This document shows positions 50,457-59,323 of a DNA stretch of 64,000 bases, piece by piece. The stretch covers positions 18,361 to 82,360 of the forward strand of contig JAXFJE010000014.1 in the NCBI GenBank assembly GCA_034168985.1, in the 5' to 3' direction. Below the pieces are notes generated by a model. That model searched no databases. It saw only the letters and a program-made list of their open reading frames with translations, and had not been told where the DNA came from. The translations under genes were made by a program, and so were the position numbers. The stretch comes from JALEVB01 sp022768265 (GTDB lineage: Bacteria; Bacillota_I; Bacilli_A; Erysipelotrichales; Erysipelotrichaceae). Every line of letters begins with the position of its first letter. The first letter of the stretch is position 1.

Positions 50457-51878
50457 ATGTTAGGTAAAAAAACAAAAGTAGTTTGTACTATTGGACCAGC
50501 TAGTGAAAATCCAACTACGATCGAAGGATTAGCACGTGTTGGTATGAATATCGTACGATTAAATTTTTCGCATGGTAATCATGAAGAACATTTAAATCGT
50601 ATCAAAATGGTTCGTGAAGTTAGTGATAGAACAGGTATCAACCTTGGTATCATGTTAGACACTAAAGGACCAGAAATCCGTTGTGGAGCATTTAAAAATG
50701 ATAAAGAAGAGTATACCAAAGGAGAAATCGTTTATGTCACAAAAGCTGAGATCCTTGGTACTCATGAACGCTTCCATATACAATGCCCAGAATTGTTCAA
50801 TGATGTGGTACCAGGTAACTATATCTTGATCAATGATGGTAAGATGAAATTAACCGTATTAGAAAATGATGGCAACGAGCTTAAATGTCGTGTTGAAGTT
50901 AGTGGCCCTATCAGTACAAAAAAAGGTTGTAACGTACCAGGGGTTAAATTATCAATGCCATTTATTTCTGAAAAAGATGAAGCAGATATTCGATTTGGTT
51001 GTCAAAATGATGTTGATTTCATTGCAGCAAGTTTTGTTAGACGTCCAGAAGATGTTGATCAAATCCGTAAGATCTTATTCGAAGAAGGTAAACCAACCAT
51101 TCAGATCATCGCTAAGATCGAAAACCAAGAAGGTTATGATAATCTTGAAGGTATCTTAGATGCTGCTGATGGTGTAATGGTTGCACGTGGGGATCTAGGG
51201 GTTGAAATCGAACCACAACTAGTTCCTATTTACCAAAAACAAATCATCAAGATGGCTAACAAAGTTGGTAAACCAGTTATCACTGCTACCCATATGTTAG
51301 ATAGCATGACGGCAAATCCACGTTGTACTCGTGCTGAAGCAAGTGACGTTGCCAATGCGGTATTGGATGGTTCAGATGGCGTTATGTTAAGTGCTGAAAG
51401 TGCTAGTGGGGAATACCCAATCGAAGCTTGTAAGATGATGGCTACGATCGCTATGGCTGCTGAAAAGATCATTCCATATCGTGAAAGACTAGATATTTCC
51501 AAACAATCTAGCAAACGTACGGTCCAAGATGCAATCGGTATTTCAGTATCTGATGCTACCTTGACCTTAGAAAATGTTGCAGCTATCGTTGCCTTTACCC
51601 AAGGTGGTACAACAGCACGAAGAATCAGTAAATTTAGACCATGCGTGCCAATCTTAGCTGTTACATTCACTAAAGATACGCAACGTAAATTGGAATCTTA
51701 TTGGGGCGTAACACCAATTTTATCAGATATCCAAAATGATCTAACCAATGATGATGAATTAGCTAGTACCTTAGCTAAAGGTTATGGGGTAAAACCAGGA
51801 CAATTGATCATCTTGACTGCTGGCTATCCTACAGGTGAAGGTTCAGCTAACATGATGAAGATCATTGAAGTTAAATAG
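50457..51878 (+). CDS. pyk: pyruvate kinase
   Basis: 473 residues, the short form without the extra PEP-utilising C-terminal domain of Bacillus enzymes. K-T-K-V-V-C-T-I-G-P at the N-terminus, N-F-S-H-G, D-T-K-G-P-E-I-R, and the active-site I-I-A-K-I-E-N-Q-E-G segment are clear, with M-V-A-R-G-D-L-G-V-E. AGGAGG lies upstream, and a strong terminator follows. Confidence 0.98.
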   Translation: MLGKKTKVVCTIGPASENPTTIEGLARVGMNIVRLNFSHGNHEEHLNRIKMVREVSDRTGINLGIMLDTKGPEIRCGAFKNDKEEYTKGEIVYVTKAEILGTHERFHIQCPELFNDVVPGNYILINDGKMKLTVLENDGNELKCRVEVSGPISTKKGCNVPGVKLSMPFISEKDEADIRFGCQNDVDFIAASFVRRPEDVDQIRKILFEEGKPTIQIIAKIENQEGYDNLEGILDAADGVMVARGDLGVEIEPQLVPIYQKQIIKMANKVGKPVITATHMLDSMTANPRCTRAEASDVANAVLDGSDGVMLSAESASGEYPIEACKMMATIAMAAEKIIPYRERLDISKQSSKRTVQDAIGISVSDATLTLENVAAIVAFTQGGTTARRISKFRPCVPILAVTFTKDTQRKLESYWGVTPILSDIQNDLTNDDELASTLAKGYGVKPGQLIILTAGYPTGEGSANMMKIIEVK

Positions 51879-51891
51879 AATATTATAAGTA

Positions 51892-51922
51892 AAATCTCCT
51901 AGTTCTTTAGGAGATTTTTTTT
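51892..51922 (+). terminator. Rho-independent terminator of pfkA-pyk
   Basis: 10-bp stem AAATCTCCTA (51892-51901) / TAGGAGATTT (51908-51917), loop GTTCTT, long T-run. Confidence 0.94.
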
Positions 51923-51954
51923 ATTTGTGCTATACTATATGAAAGGTGTAACTC

Positions 51955-52494
51955 ATGAATATATTTGCCAATAATTTAATTTTTTTAGACGTGGAAACGC
52001 CTAACCATTATAATGACGCCGTTAGTTCGCTTGCTTTATATATCTTAAAACCTAGCGGTGAGCTGATCGAAGAAGCGTATTTGGTAGATCCCGAGACTTT
52101 TTTTGATGAGTTTAATATTCAATTGACCAATATAGATCGTCAAAAAGTTAAAGGTCAACCAACATTTGGTCAATTATGGCCTAAGCTGGCCGCATATTTT
52201 GATGATGCTATCGTGGTAGCTCATAATGCAACTTTTGATATTGGGGTCTTACGGAAATGCTTGAAACGATATGGGTTTATAGATCCTTTTCATCGTTATA
52301 TGTGCACCTATCGCTTATATCGTAAATATTATCAATTTCCTTCATATCGCTTGAATAAGCTATGTGCATATCTTGATATTCCGCTAGATACTCATCATGA
52401 TGCTTTATGTGATACCAAAGCTTGTTTTGAATTATTTATGCATTTGGTTAGTGACGTAACTTTAAAAGAAAATGATATCTATTATTGTCGTTAG
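51955..52494 (+). CDS. DEDDh 3'-5' exonuclease (DnaQ-like)
   Basis: 179 residues forming one exonuclease domain. Exo I is D-V-E-T (Asp12, Glu14), Exo II H-N-A-T-F-D, and Exo III H-H-D-A-L-C-D, giving the DEDDh set. No polymerase or helicase domain is attached, so it could be a stand-alone proofreading or RNA/DNA trimming nuclease. AGGTG lies before the ATG. Confidence 0.9.
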   Translation: MNIFANNLIFLDVETPNHYNDAVSSLALYILKPSGELIEEAYLVDPETFFDEFNIQLTNIDRQKVKGQPTFGQLWPKLAAYFDDAIVVAHNATFDIGVLRKCLKRYGFIDPFHRYMCTYRLYRKYYQFPSYRLNKLCAYLDIPLDTHHDALCDTKACFELFMHLVSDVTLKENDIYYCR

Positions 52495-52544
52495 AAATTA
52501 TCTTGTGAAAATAACGGCTAAAAATAACTAATGCAAAGATATTG

Positions 52545-52553
52545 TGTTATAAT
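52545..52553 (+). promoter_or_regulatory. extended -10 promoter of the rimO operon
   Basis: TGTTATAAT with TG 52545-52546 and TATAAT 52548-52553; no clear -35. AAGGAG follows before the rimO ATG at 52575. Confidence 0.6.
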
Positions 52554-52574
52554 ATAAAAAATAAGGAGTTTTAA

Positions 52575-53885
52575 ATGAAGATTGGAATAATTTCGTTAGG
52601 ATGTTGTAAGAATTTAGTAGACAGTGAGTATATCATTGGTTTATTGAAAGCTAATGATATTGAAATCACGACATCATATGAAGAATGTGATGCGGTATTG
52701 ATCAATACTTGTGGTTTTATTGAACCAGCTAAACAAGAAGCGATCGATACGATCTTAGATATGGCGCAATTAAAAGCGGAAACCGGCTGTAAATTGATTG
52801 TTACGGGGTGTTTGGCACAGCGCTATAAAGATGAGCTGATCAAAGAGCTACCAGAGGTTGATGCGTTCATTAGTTTGGATGAGTATGGACAGATGCACAA
52901 GATCTTATCAGAGGTTTTACAAGTTAAATTACATAATACCTATGGTAAAGCTACACGAGTATTGTCAGGAAAACCATGGATGGCTTATTTAAAGATTGCG
53001 GATGGTTGTGATAATAAATGTGCTTATTGTGCGATTCCTTTGATCAGAGGCGCATATCGCTCTTTTAAGATGGAAGATCTAATTGCTGAAGCTCAAAGAT
53101 TAGCTGATCTAGGAGTCAAGGAATTGAATCTGATTGCCCAAGATACCACTCGCTATGGAATCGATCTATACCATGAGCGTAGTCTATATAAATTATTATA
53201 TGAGCTAGAAAAGATCGAAGGTTTAAAATGGATCAGGATTTTATACATGTATCCAGATGAGATCGATGATCAATTATTGGAAGCAATGCAAAAATGTTCG
53301 AAGGTCTTGCCTTATTTCGATATTCCGATCCAGCACGCCAATGATCGCTTGTTGAAACTGATGAACAGAAGAGGCAGCAAGACATTGATCAAACAACGAG
53401 TGGCAAAGATTCGTAGCATGTTTGACAATGCTGTATTAAGAACGACGATCATCGTGGGTTTTCCAAGTGAAACAAGGGAAGAGTTTATGGAGATGCTTGA
53501 TTTTATCAAAGAAACTTACTGGGATCGTCTAGGGGCATTTACTTATTCACAAGAAGAAGATACCCCATCGTATGAGATGGAGGATGATGTTTTGCCAGAT
53601 GAAAAGGATCGTCGTTTAAATGAATTGATGGATGTACAAACTGCTCTGCAAGAAAAGATCAATCAACATTTGATCGATCAAGAGTTAGAAGTTATGATCG
53701 AAAACTATAATGGTCTAACTAATATGTATCATGCTCGAAGCATTTATAGCGCACCAGATGGAATTGATGGTGAAGTATTATTTAAATGTGATAAACCATT
53801 AAATAAAGGTGATTTTGCCTTAGTTAAGATCAAAAAGATCAAAAAGCACGATTTAATAGCAGATTTTGTAAAGGAGGTATCGTGA
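52575..53885 (+). CDS. rimO: RimO, ribosomal protein S12 methylthiotransferase
   Basis: 436 residues. Radical-SAM enzyme that methylthiolates an Asp of ribosomal protein S12. The N-terminal UPF0004 domain has S-L-G-C-C-K-N-L-V-D-S-E (Cys10), C-G-F and T-G-C. The radical-SAM cluster is C-x3-C-x2-C at about 145, 149 and 152 (C-D-N-K-C-A-Y-C), with a TRAM domain at the end. The S-L-G-C-x-K-N-x-V-D-S-E form separates it from MiaB. The stop overlaps the ROK kinase start. Confidence 0.95.
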   Translation: MKIGIISLGCCKNLVDSEYIIGLLKANDIEITTSYEECDAVLINTCGFIEPAKQEAIDTILDMAQLKAETGCKLIVTGCLAQRYKDELIKELPEVDAFISLDEYGQMHKILSEVLQVKLHNTYGKATRVLSGKPWMAYLKIADGCDNKCAYCAIPLIRGAYRSFKMEDLIAEAQRLADLGVKELNLIAQDTTRYGIDLYHERSLYKLLYELEKIEGLKWIRILYMYPDEIDDQLLEAMQKCSKVLPYFDIPIQHANDRLLKLMNRRGSKTLIKQRVAKIRSMFDNAVLRTTIIVGFPSETREEFMEMLDFIKETYWDRLGAFTYSQEEDTPSYEMEDDVLPDEKDRRLNELMDVQTALQEKINQHLIDQELEVMIENYNGLTNMYHARSIYSAPDGIDGEVLFKCDKPLNKGDFALVKIKKIKKHDLIADFVKEVS

Positions 53886-54787
53886 TGGAAACATATATTG
53901 GCGTTGATTTAGGGGGAACCAATGTTCGCGTATCTAAGGTCAATGAGGCTGGAGTTATCTTACAAACGGTCAAAGGCCCTTCTTATGGTAGCGAAGGACC
54001 AGCAAAGGTCATGCCTAATATCATTAAGATGATCAAAGAAATCGATGGGTATCAAGAATGCGCAGGTATCGGTGTTGGCGTCCCAGGGCCAGTGGATACG
54101 GCAAGAGGTATCATGTGCTTATCGAGCAATTTACCAGGCTTTACTGGTTATCCAATCGCAAATGAATTATATGAAGAATTCCATAAACCAATTTATTTGG
54201 ATAATGATGCTAATGTTGCTGGATTAGCTGAAGCAATGGTAGGGGCTGGAAAGGGAATGAATATCGTTTATTATGTAACGATCTCGACCGGTATTGGCGG
54301 AGCTTTGATCGCTAATGGCCGCTTGGTAAGCGGTAAAAATGGTTATGCGGGAGAAATTGCAAACATCGTTATCGATCGTCAGCGTAAAAAAGTTAATCAT
54401 TTAAATGCTGGAGCCATCGAGTGTGAAGCTAGCGGTACGGCAATAGTCAGAAAAGCTAAGGAATTGATGCCTTATGCCCAAATAAATCATGCGGGTGATG
54501 TGTTTGCCTTAGCAGCAAATCGCGATGTGATTGCCATCAAATTAGTAGATGAGATTACTACTGATCTTGCTTATATGTTTTCGATCATTGCGCATGTATG
54601 TGATCCATTTGCCTTTGTTATTGGTGGTGGGGTCATGAAAGCTAAAGAGCATTTCTTGCCGCAAGTTATTGAAAAATATCAAGCTTTGGTTCATGAAGGT
54701 ATGCGTAATACCTTATTCTTAGAAGCTCAATTAGAAGAACCAGGAGTAATTGGGGCTGCGATGTTGCCTCTATCGATGAAAGGATAA
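53885..54787 (+). CDS. ROK-family sugar kinase, zinc motif absent
   Basis: 300 residues. ROK glucokinase-like fold: G-V-D-L-G-G-T-N at the N-terminus for ATP phosphate, G-V-P-G-P-V, and the catalytic D-N-D-A-N. The ROK zinc motif (G-H-x11-C-x-C-G-x2-G-C-x-E) is missing: the matching region reads G-E-I-A-N-I and N-A-G-A-I-E-C-E-A-S-G. Substrate could be glucose or another hexose. ATG 53885 (GGAGG seven bases upstream) is preferred to the GTG at 53882, and it overlaps the rimO stop. Confidence 0.88.
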   Translation: METYIGVDLGGTNVRVSKVNEAGVILQTVKGPSYGSEGPAKVMPNIIKMIKEIDGYQECAGIGVGVPGPVDTARGIMCLSSNLPGFTGYPIANELYEEFHKPIYLDNDANVAGLAEAMVGAGKGMNIVYYVTISTGIGGALIANGRLVSGKNGYAGEIANIVIDRQRKKVNHLNAGAIECEASGTAIVRKAKELMPYAQINHAGDVFALAANRDVIAIKLVDEITTDLAYMFSIIAHVCDPFAFVIGGGVMKAKEHFLPQVIEKYQALVHEGMRNTLFLEAQLEEPGVIGAAMLPLSMKG

Positions 54788-54790
54788 AAT

Positions 54791-56023
54791 ATGAAACAAG
54801 AATTATTAGAAAAGTATGCCAAATTGATCGTTGTTAAAGGTGCCAATGTTCAACCAGGTCAATATGTAGTGATCAATGCACCTGTTCATGCTGCTGATTT
54901 TGCAAAATTATGCGTTAAATATGCATATGAAGCTCAAGCTAGCTATGTAGAGCTTCGATACAATGATGATGAATTATCTAAATTACATTATCAATATGCT
55001 AATGTGGATAAATTGTGTGAAGTTCCACAATGGATGTTAGATCGTACCCAATATGCGATCGATAATCAATATTGCGTCATTCATATCATCAGTGAAATTC
55101 CACATCTATTTGATGATATTGATAGCGAACTAATGGCTAAGGTCAATATTGCACGTCGTAAAGCTTTTAAACCATATCAATACTATACGATGAATAATAT
55201 TGGTCAATGGACGATCGCTGCTTATCCAAGTCATGCTTGGGCTACTAAATTATTCCCTGATCTAAATGCTGATCAAGCTTGGGAAACCTTGTTTATCAAG
55301 ATCTTAGAAACGGTTAGAGTTGATCAAGAACATGATCCAGTTGCTTTATGGCAAGTTCATAATCAAAAATTGATCGATCACTGCCGTTTGATGAATGACT
55401 ACAATTTTGCTTCTTTACATTTTACCAATAGCGTAGGTACGGATCTGCATGTTGGGCTTGTTAAAGGTCATATCTGGCAAGGTGGTCAAGATCTAACACC
55501 AAAAGGAGTAGCGTTTAATCCTAATATGCCAACCGAAGAAATCTTTACCATGCCAGATTGCTACAATGTCAATGGTAAGGTCGTGGCTACTTTGCCATTA
55601 AGCCATGATGGTAAATTATTCGAAGATTTTTCATTCACTTTTAAAGATGGAAAGATCATCGAGTTTGACAGTCGTACAGAAAAAGAATTTTTAGGAAAGA
55701 TCTTGAATATGGATGAGGGTTCATCAAGAATAGGAGAAGTAGCCTTGATCTCTTATGATTCACCGATCAGTAATCAACAAATTTTATACTATAATACTTT
55801 ATTTGATGAAAATGCATCATGTCATCTAGCTTTAGGGGCATGTTACCCAACAAATATCAAAGATGGGGAGAACATGGATGAAAAAACGTTGTTGGAACAT
55901 GGAGGAAATAGTTCGATGAATCATATTGACTTTATGTTTGGCAGCAAAGACATGAACATCGTTGGTACAACCTATGATGGTCAACAGATTCAAATTTTTA
56001 AAGACGGTAATTTTTGTATTTAG
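54791..56023 (+). CDS. M29-family aminopeptidase (AmpS/PepS-like)
   Basis: 410 residues, family length. Cytoplasmic metallo-aminopeptidase of the thermophilic aminopeptidase family. Metal-site segments near the C-terminus are S-S-R-I-G-E-V-A-L-I (Glu), A-S-C-H-L-A-L-G (His) and S-S-M-N-H-I-D-F-M (His, Asp). It starts 3 bases after the ROK gene, so the two are co-transcribed. Confidence 0.94.
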   Translation: MKQELLEKYAKLIVVKGANVQPGQYVVINAPVHAADFAKLCVKYAYEAQASYVELRYNDDELSKLHYQYANVDKLCEVPQWMLDRTQYAIDNQYCVIHIISEIPHLFDDIDSELMAKVNIARRKAFKPYQYYTMNNIGQWTIAAYPSHAWATKLFPDLNADQAWETLFIKILETVRVDQEHDPVALWQVHNQKLIDHCRLMNDYNFASLHFTNSVGTDLHVGLVKGHIWQGGQDLTPKGVAFNPNMPTEEIFTMPDCYNVNGKVVATLPLSHDGKLFEDFSFTFKDGKIIEFDSRTEKEFLGKILNMDEGSSRIGEVALISYDSPISNQQILYYNTLFDENASCHLALGACYPTNIKDGENMDEKTLLEHGGNSSMNHIDFMFGSKDMNIVGTTYDGQQIQIFKDGNFCI

Positions 56024-56032
56024 GGGATAAGT

Positions 56033-57505
56033 ATGTATCATATTTCTGATGTAAAAAAATATTTGAAATGTCCATTGATGTTTTACAACCATGTTCATAA
56101 TGAACCTGAAGAATTTCGTCCTTATGTGCGCTTGGATGAAAAATTAACCGAATTGGCACGCTTAAAATTACAAGTCGATCAATATTTTTTGGGTCAGAAA
56201 AATGATGACAAAGCTGTGGCGTTGCAAGCCTTGAAAGAATATGATTGGTTGATCAAAGCACGTTTTGAATACGATAATCTAAGGGTCAAGGTTCCCTTTT
56301 TGCATCGCACCAATTTAGGTTATGATGTGTATTTTGTCTATTGTGGTAATTATCCCAAAGATGATGATATCATCTTCTATACCTTGACCTTGTGGGTGTT
56401 AAAGAACAATCATATCTATGTCAATGATTGTTACATTTTACATTTTAATAGTGAATATATCAGGATGGATGCACTTGATCCTGAGCAATTGTTTATCATC
56501 TCCAAGCAATTCTATAATGATAACAATAAACCGCAAAAAGATATCAAAGAAACGATCTTTGCGAAGATGCGTAATTTTTCATTGATCTTAAAAGAAATGA
56601 GTGAGATTGAAAATGGTCCCAAACCCAAACCTATCAGGACCAATAAATGTACCAAGCGGAATAAATGCTTGTATTATCAAGATTGTTTTCAAGACGAGCT
56701 AGCTATCGAAGATAATTCGATCTTAACGCTGGTTACTTCCCAATATAAGTATCAAATGCTTGCTTCAGGGATCAAATATCTAAAAGACGCTAATATCGAT
56801 CTTTTAGAAGGTACTAGACAACAATATGCGCAGATCCAAGCGGATATCAATGGAGGTGTATTTGTTGATAAGCATGCTTTGAATGGATGGTTAGCTAATA
56901 TTCACTATCCGATCGCTTTTTTAGATTTTGAATGGGATACCTATGCTATTCCACCTTATAAAGGCATGAAACCCTATGATGTATTGTGCTTTGAGTATAG
57001 TTTGCATATCCTTAATGAAGATGGTTCGATCGATCATCATGAATATGTTGGAACGCAAGATTGTCGGCAAAAACTGATCGAGCATATGATCAATGATATT
57101 GGTAAAAAAGGTTCCATCATTGCTTATAATGCCAACGGTGCTGAGAAGATCCGTATCCAAGAAATGATCAAGCAATTTCCCCAATACGCGAATGAGCTAT
57201 GGCATATCTATTATCGAATGGAAGATCTGCAACATCCATTTATGCTAGGCATGGTATACAATACCAAAATGAAAGGCACATATTCACTAAAAACCTTGAT
57301 GTCGATCTTAGATGAAAAAGCTTATAAATCATTAGATATCAATCAAGGGATGGAGGCAGTATTTAATTGGCGACAGATCGATAATGGAGAAGGTAGTGAC
57401 AATGAAGAGATATTGTTGCATTTGAAACAGTATTGTGCCATGGATACCTATGCGATGGTCAAGGTGTTTTTAAAACTTCAGGAATTAGCAAAAGATTTCA
57501 GCTAA
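56033..57505 (+). CDS. DUF2779 protein: Cas4/RecB-like Cys4 region plus predicted DEDD nuclease domain
   Basis: 490 residues. The N-terminal ~230 residues resemble RecB/Cas4-type nucleases that carry an iron-sulfur cluster: Cys13 in L-K-C-P, then Cys206, Cys212 and Cys218 spaced C-x5-C-x5-C. The C-terminal half is the DUF2779 domain with an RNase H-like exonuclease pattern: Asp298 and Glu300 in F-L-D-F-E, A-Y-N-A-N-G-A-E, and a late Y-C-A-M-D-T. The PD-(D/E)xK residues are hard to place and may be degenerate. It begins 9 bases after the peptidase gene. Activity is predicted, not shown. Confidence 0.8.
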   Translation: MYHISDVKKYLKCPLMFYNHVHNEPEEFRPYVRLDEKLTELARLKLQVDQYFLGQKNDDKAVALQALKEYDWLIKARFEYDNLRVKVPFLHRTNLGYDVYFVYCGNYPKDDDIIFYTLTLWVLKNNHIYVNDCYILHFNSEYIRMDALDPEQLFIISKQFYNDNNKPQKDIKETIFAKMRNFSLILKEMSEIENGPKPKPIRTNKCTKRNKCLYYQDCFQDELAIEDNSILTLVTSQYKYQMLASGIKYLKDANIDLLEGTRQQYAQIQADINGGVFVDKHALNGWLANIHYPIAFLDFEWDTYAIPPYKGMKPYDVLCFEYSLHILNEDGSIDHHEYVGTQDCRQKLIEHMINDIGKKGSIIAYNANGAEKIRIQEMIKQFPQYANELWHIYYRMEDLQHPFMLGMVYNTKMKGTYSLKTLMSILDEKAYKSLDINQGMEAVFNWRQIDNGEGSDNEEILLHLKQYCAMDTYAMVKVFLKLQELAKDFS

Positions 57506-57530
57506 ATATCACCCAAAAAATATTTTATAG

Positions 57531-57538
57531 TGTATAAT
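57531..57538 (+). promoter_or_regulatory. probable -10 region of hpf
   Basis: TATAAT at 57533-57538 preceded directly by TG; no good -35. GGAGG at 57549-57553 follows. Confidence 0.45.
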
Positions 57539-57562
57539 ATGTTTAACAGGAGGTACAATTTT

Positions 57563-58090
57563 ATGAGATTTGAAATTGTCGGAAAAAATGTAACAGTTAC
57601 AGAAGGTATGAGAGAAAAGATCGAAGCTAAATTAGGATTCTTGGACAAATATATCCTGATCGATCCAAATACGATTGCTCGAGTAGTATGTCGTGTATAT
57701 CCAAATACCCAAAAAATTGAAGTAACTATTCCTACGAAGGTAGGTATCTTAAGAGCTGAAGTGGAACATGAAGATTTCTATGCAGCCATTGACTTAGCTA
57801 TTGATAAATTAGAAGATCAAATTAGAAGACAAAAAACTAGACTATCTAGAAGACATAAAGATTCATTAGCTGAAAGTTTTGTTGAACAAGATGATACATT
57901 ATTATCTAAAACGGATACACCGGTAAAAACTAAGACGGTCAATCCTGAAAGGATGGATCTAGAAGAAGCAATCATGCGTATGGAAATGTTAGGTCATAGC
58001 TTCTTTATCTACACAGATAGTGAAGAAGATTGCATATCCGTCGTTTATAAACGTAATGATGGCAAATACGGTTTGATCGAAACAGAATAA
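57563..58090 (+). CDS. hpf: HPF, long-form ribosome hibernation factor
   Basis: 175 residues. The N-terminal S30AE domain (1-100) starts M-R-F-E-I-V-G-K-N-V-T-V-T-E-G-M-R; a linker leads to the C-terminal dimerisation domain with M-D-L-E-E-A-I-M-R-M-E-M-L-G-H-S-F-F-I-Y. The long form makes 100S ribosome dimers in resting cells. The ATG at 57563 has GGAGG nine bases upstream; the in-frame start at 57530 lies in the promoter. It is followed by a terminator. Confidence 0.96.
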   Translation: MRFEIVGKNVTVTEGMREKIEAKLGFLDKYILIDPNTIARVVCRVYPNTQKIEVTIPTKVGILRAEVEHEDFYAAIDLAIDKLEDQIRRQKTRLSRRHKDSLAESFVEQDDTLLSKTDTPVKTKTVNPERMDLEEAIMRMEMLGHSFFIYTDSEEDCISVVYKRNDGKYGLIETE

Positions 58091-58102
58091 TTAATTGTTG
58101 AT

Positions 58103-58130
58103 AAGGGCATCCTTTATTGGATGCCCTTTT
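58103..58130 (+). terminator. Rho-independent terminator of hpf
   Basis: 10-bp stem AAGGGCATCC (58103-58112) / GGATGCCCTT (58119-58128), loop TTTATT, T-run of four. Confidence 0.88.
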
Positions 58131-58141
58131 AAGGAGCTTAG

Positions 58142-58972
58142 ATGAGTAAAAAGATTTTATTGATAAATGATATGCCAAGTTATGGTAAAGTAGCCCTAAG
58201 CGCTTTGATGCCGCTCTTGGCTTATGGTGGACATGAAGTTTTCGCCTTACCTAGTGGTTTGGTCAGCAACACCTTAGATTATGGTAAATTTGTCATTGAA
58301 GATACGACAGCATATATGGAAAAAAGCTTGGCTACCTATAAAGAGCTAGGTTTTACTTTTGATTGCTTGTGTACAGGTTTTTTAGTTAATCCTAAACAGG
58401 TGCAGATCATAAAACAGCTAAAAAAGGAGAATCCGCAAATGTTGTTGATCGTAGATCCGATCATGGCTGATGATGGTAAGCTATATAATGGCATGGATGA
58501 AAATACCGTTGCAAGATTTAGATCTCTATGCAGCATTGCGGATATCATCATCCCCAATATTACAGAAAGCTTATTGCTTTGTGATATGTCTTTAAATACG
58601 TTTGCTTTTAGTAAAGATAATTTTAGAGCTGTCTTTGCTAATTTACGTAGTTTGCAGGCAAGATCGATCGTGATCACTAGCTGTAAAGATGAATATGGGC
58701 AACATTGTGTGGTAGGTTATGATCATAGGGCAGATGCATATTTTAAATTACCATATGAGCATATCGATGTCCGTTTTGCCGGTACAGGGGATATCTTCTC
58801 AGGTATCATGGTAAATGCTTTGCTAGCTGGAAAAACCTTGGAAAAGGCTGTTTTGCAGGCGATGAGCGGGGTTAGTAAGTTGTTAGCTATAAATATGGCG
58901 GTTGATGAAAAATTGCCGCAGGATCATTTTAAAGGACTACAGGTTGAGCCTTATTTAAAGGATATCGTATGA
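58142..58972 (+). CDS. pyridoxamine/pyridoxal kinase (PdxY-like, ribokinase fold)
   Basis: 276 residues. Salvages vitamin B6 by phosphorylating pyridoxal or pyridoxamine. I-N-D-M-P-S-Y-G-K-V-A-L at the N-terminus, V-D-P-I-M-A-D-D-G-K-L-Y and the anion-hole/catalytic G-T-G-D-I-F-S-G near 217 are typical. An HMP-kinase role (ThiD-like) is the main alternative. AAGGAG lies upstream. The next gene overlaps by 4 bases. Confidence 0.88.
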   Translation: MSKKILLINDMPSYGKVALSALMPLLAYGGHEVFALPSGLVSNTLDYGKFVIEDTTAYMEKSLATYKELGFTFDCLCTGFLVNPKQVQIIKQLKKENPQMLLIVDPIMADDGKLYNGMDENTVARFRSLCSIADIIIPNITESLLLCDMSLNTFAFSKDNFRAVFANLRSLQARSIVITSCKDEYGQHCVVGYDHRADAYFKLPYEHIDVRFAGTGDIFSGIMVNALLAGKTLEKAVLQAMSGVSKLLAINMAVDEKLPQDHFKGLQVEPYLKDIV

Positions 58973-59226
58973 GCAAGATCAAGATAACGATCGTTGATCA
59001 AAAAGGAGATAAACCTTGTCATCGCAATTGCAAGATCAATGATACCTATGACTTTGATAAGGATCGAGGCAAGATGTGTCCTATGGCCTTGCATGTATGT
59101 TTTGTTTATGCCGATATCTTACGCTATGGTGGAAACTTTAATGGAAAAAAAACGATAGATATTAGCTGTCCCGATGTAGATACCTTAAATATCTATCGGA
59201 TAGAGTTGATCGAAGAAGACCAGTAA
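58969..59226 (+). CDS. TIGR04076-family small protein
   Basis: 85 residues. The K-I-T-I-V-D start, C-H-R-N-C, G-K-M-C-P-M-A-L-H and the L-R-Y-G-G-N-F segment match the family as I know it; its function is unknown and it often carries conserved Cys, which suggests metal binding. The ATG overlaps the kinase stop. Confidence 0.8.
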   Translation: MSKIKITIVDQKGDKPCHRNCKINDTYDFDKDRGKMCPMALHVCFVYADILRYGGNFNGKKTIDISCPDVDTLNIYRIELIEEDQ

Positions 59227-59240
59227 AATGGTCTTTTTTT
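59216..59240 (+). terminator. Rho-independent terminator before the pst operon
   Basis: 7-bp stem AAGACCA (59216-59222) / TGGTCTT (59229-59235), loop GTAAAA, T-run. It contains the stop codon of the upstream gene. Confidence 0.85.
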
Positions 59241-59254
59241 ACATATATTTAACA
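59238..59254 (+). promoter_or_regulatory. possible Pho box of the pst operon
   Basis: TTTACA (59238-59243), five bases, TTAACA (59249-59254): two direct repeats with the 11-base period of Gram-positive PhoP sites (TT-A/C/T-A-C/T-A). A third, weaker repeat may follow. It lies about 70 bases before pstS. The region 59255-59323 is AT-rich with no promoter I can fix. Confidence 0.45.
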
Positions 59255-59323
59255 TATCTCTAATCTTTTTTTTAAATAGTGATGATTAAATATATATCGT
59301 ACCTAGAGGGTATGGAGGAAAAT

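Noticed and set aside
59279..59323. Upstream GTG/ATG starts for pstS (59279, 59282, 59312)
   Set aside because: They would put a long charged extension before a normal lipoprotein signal peptide; GGAGG sits correctly for 59324.
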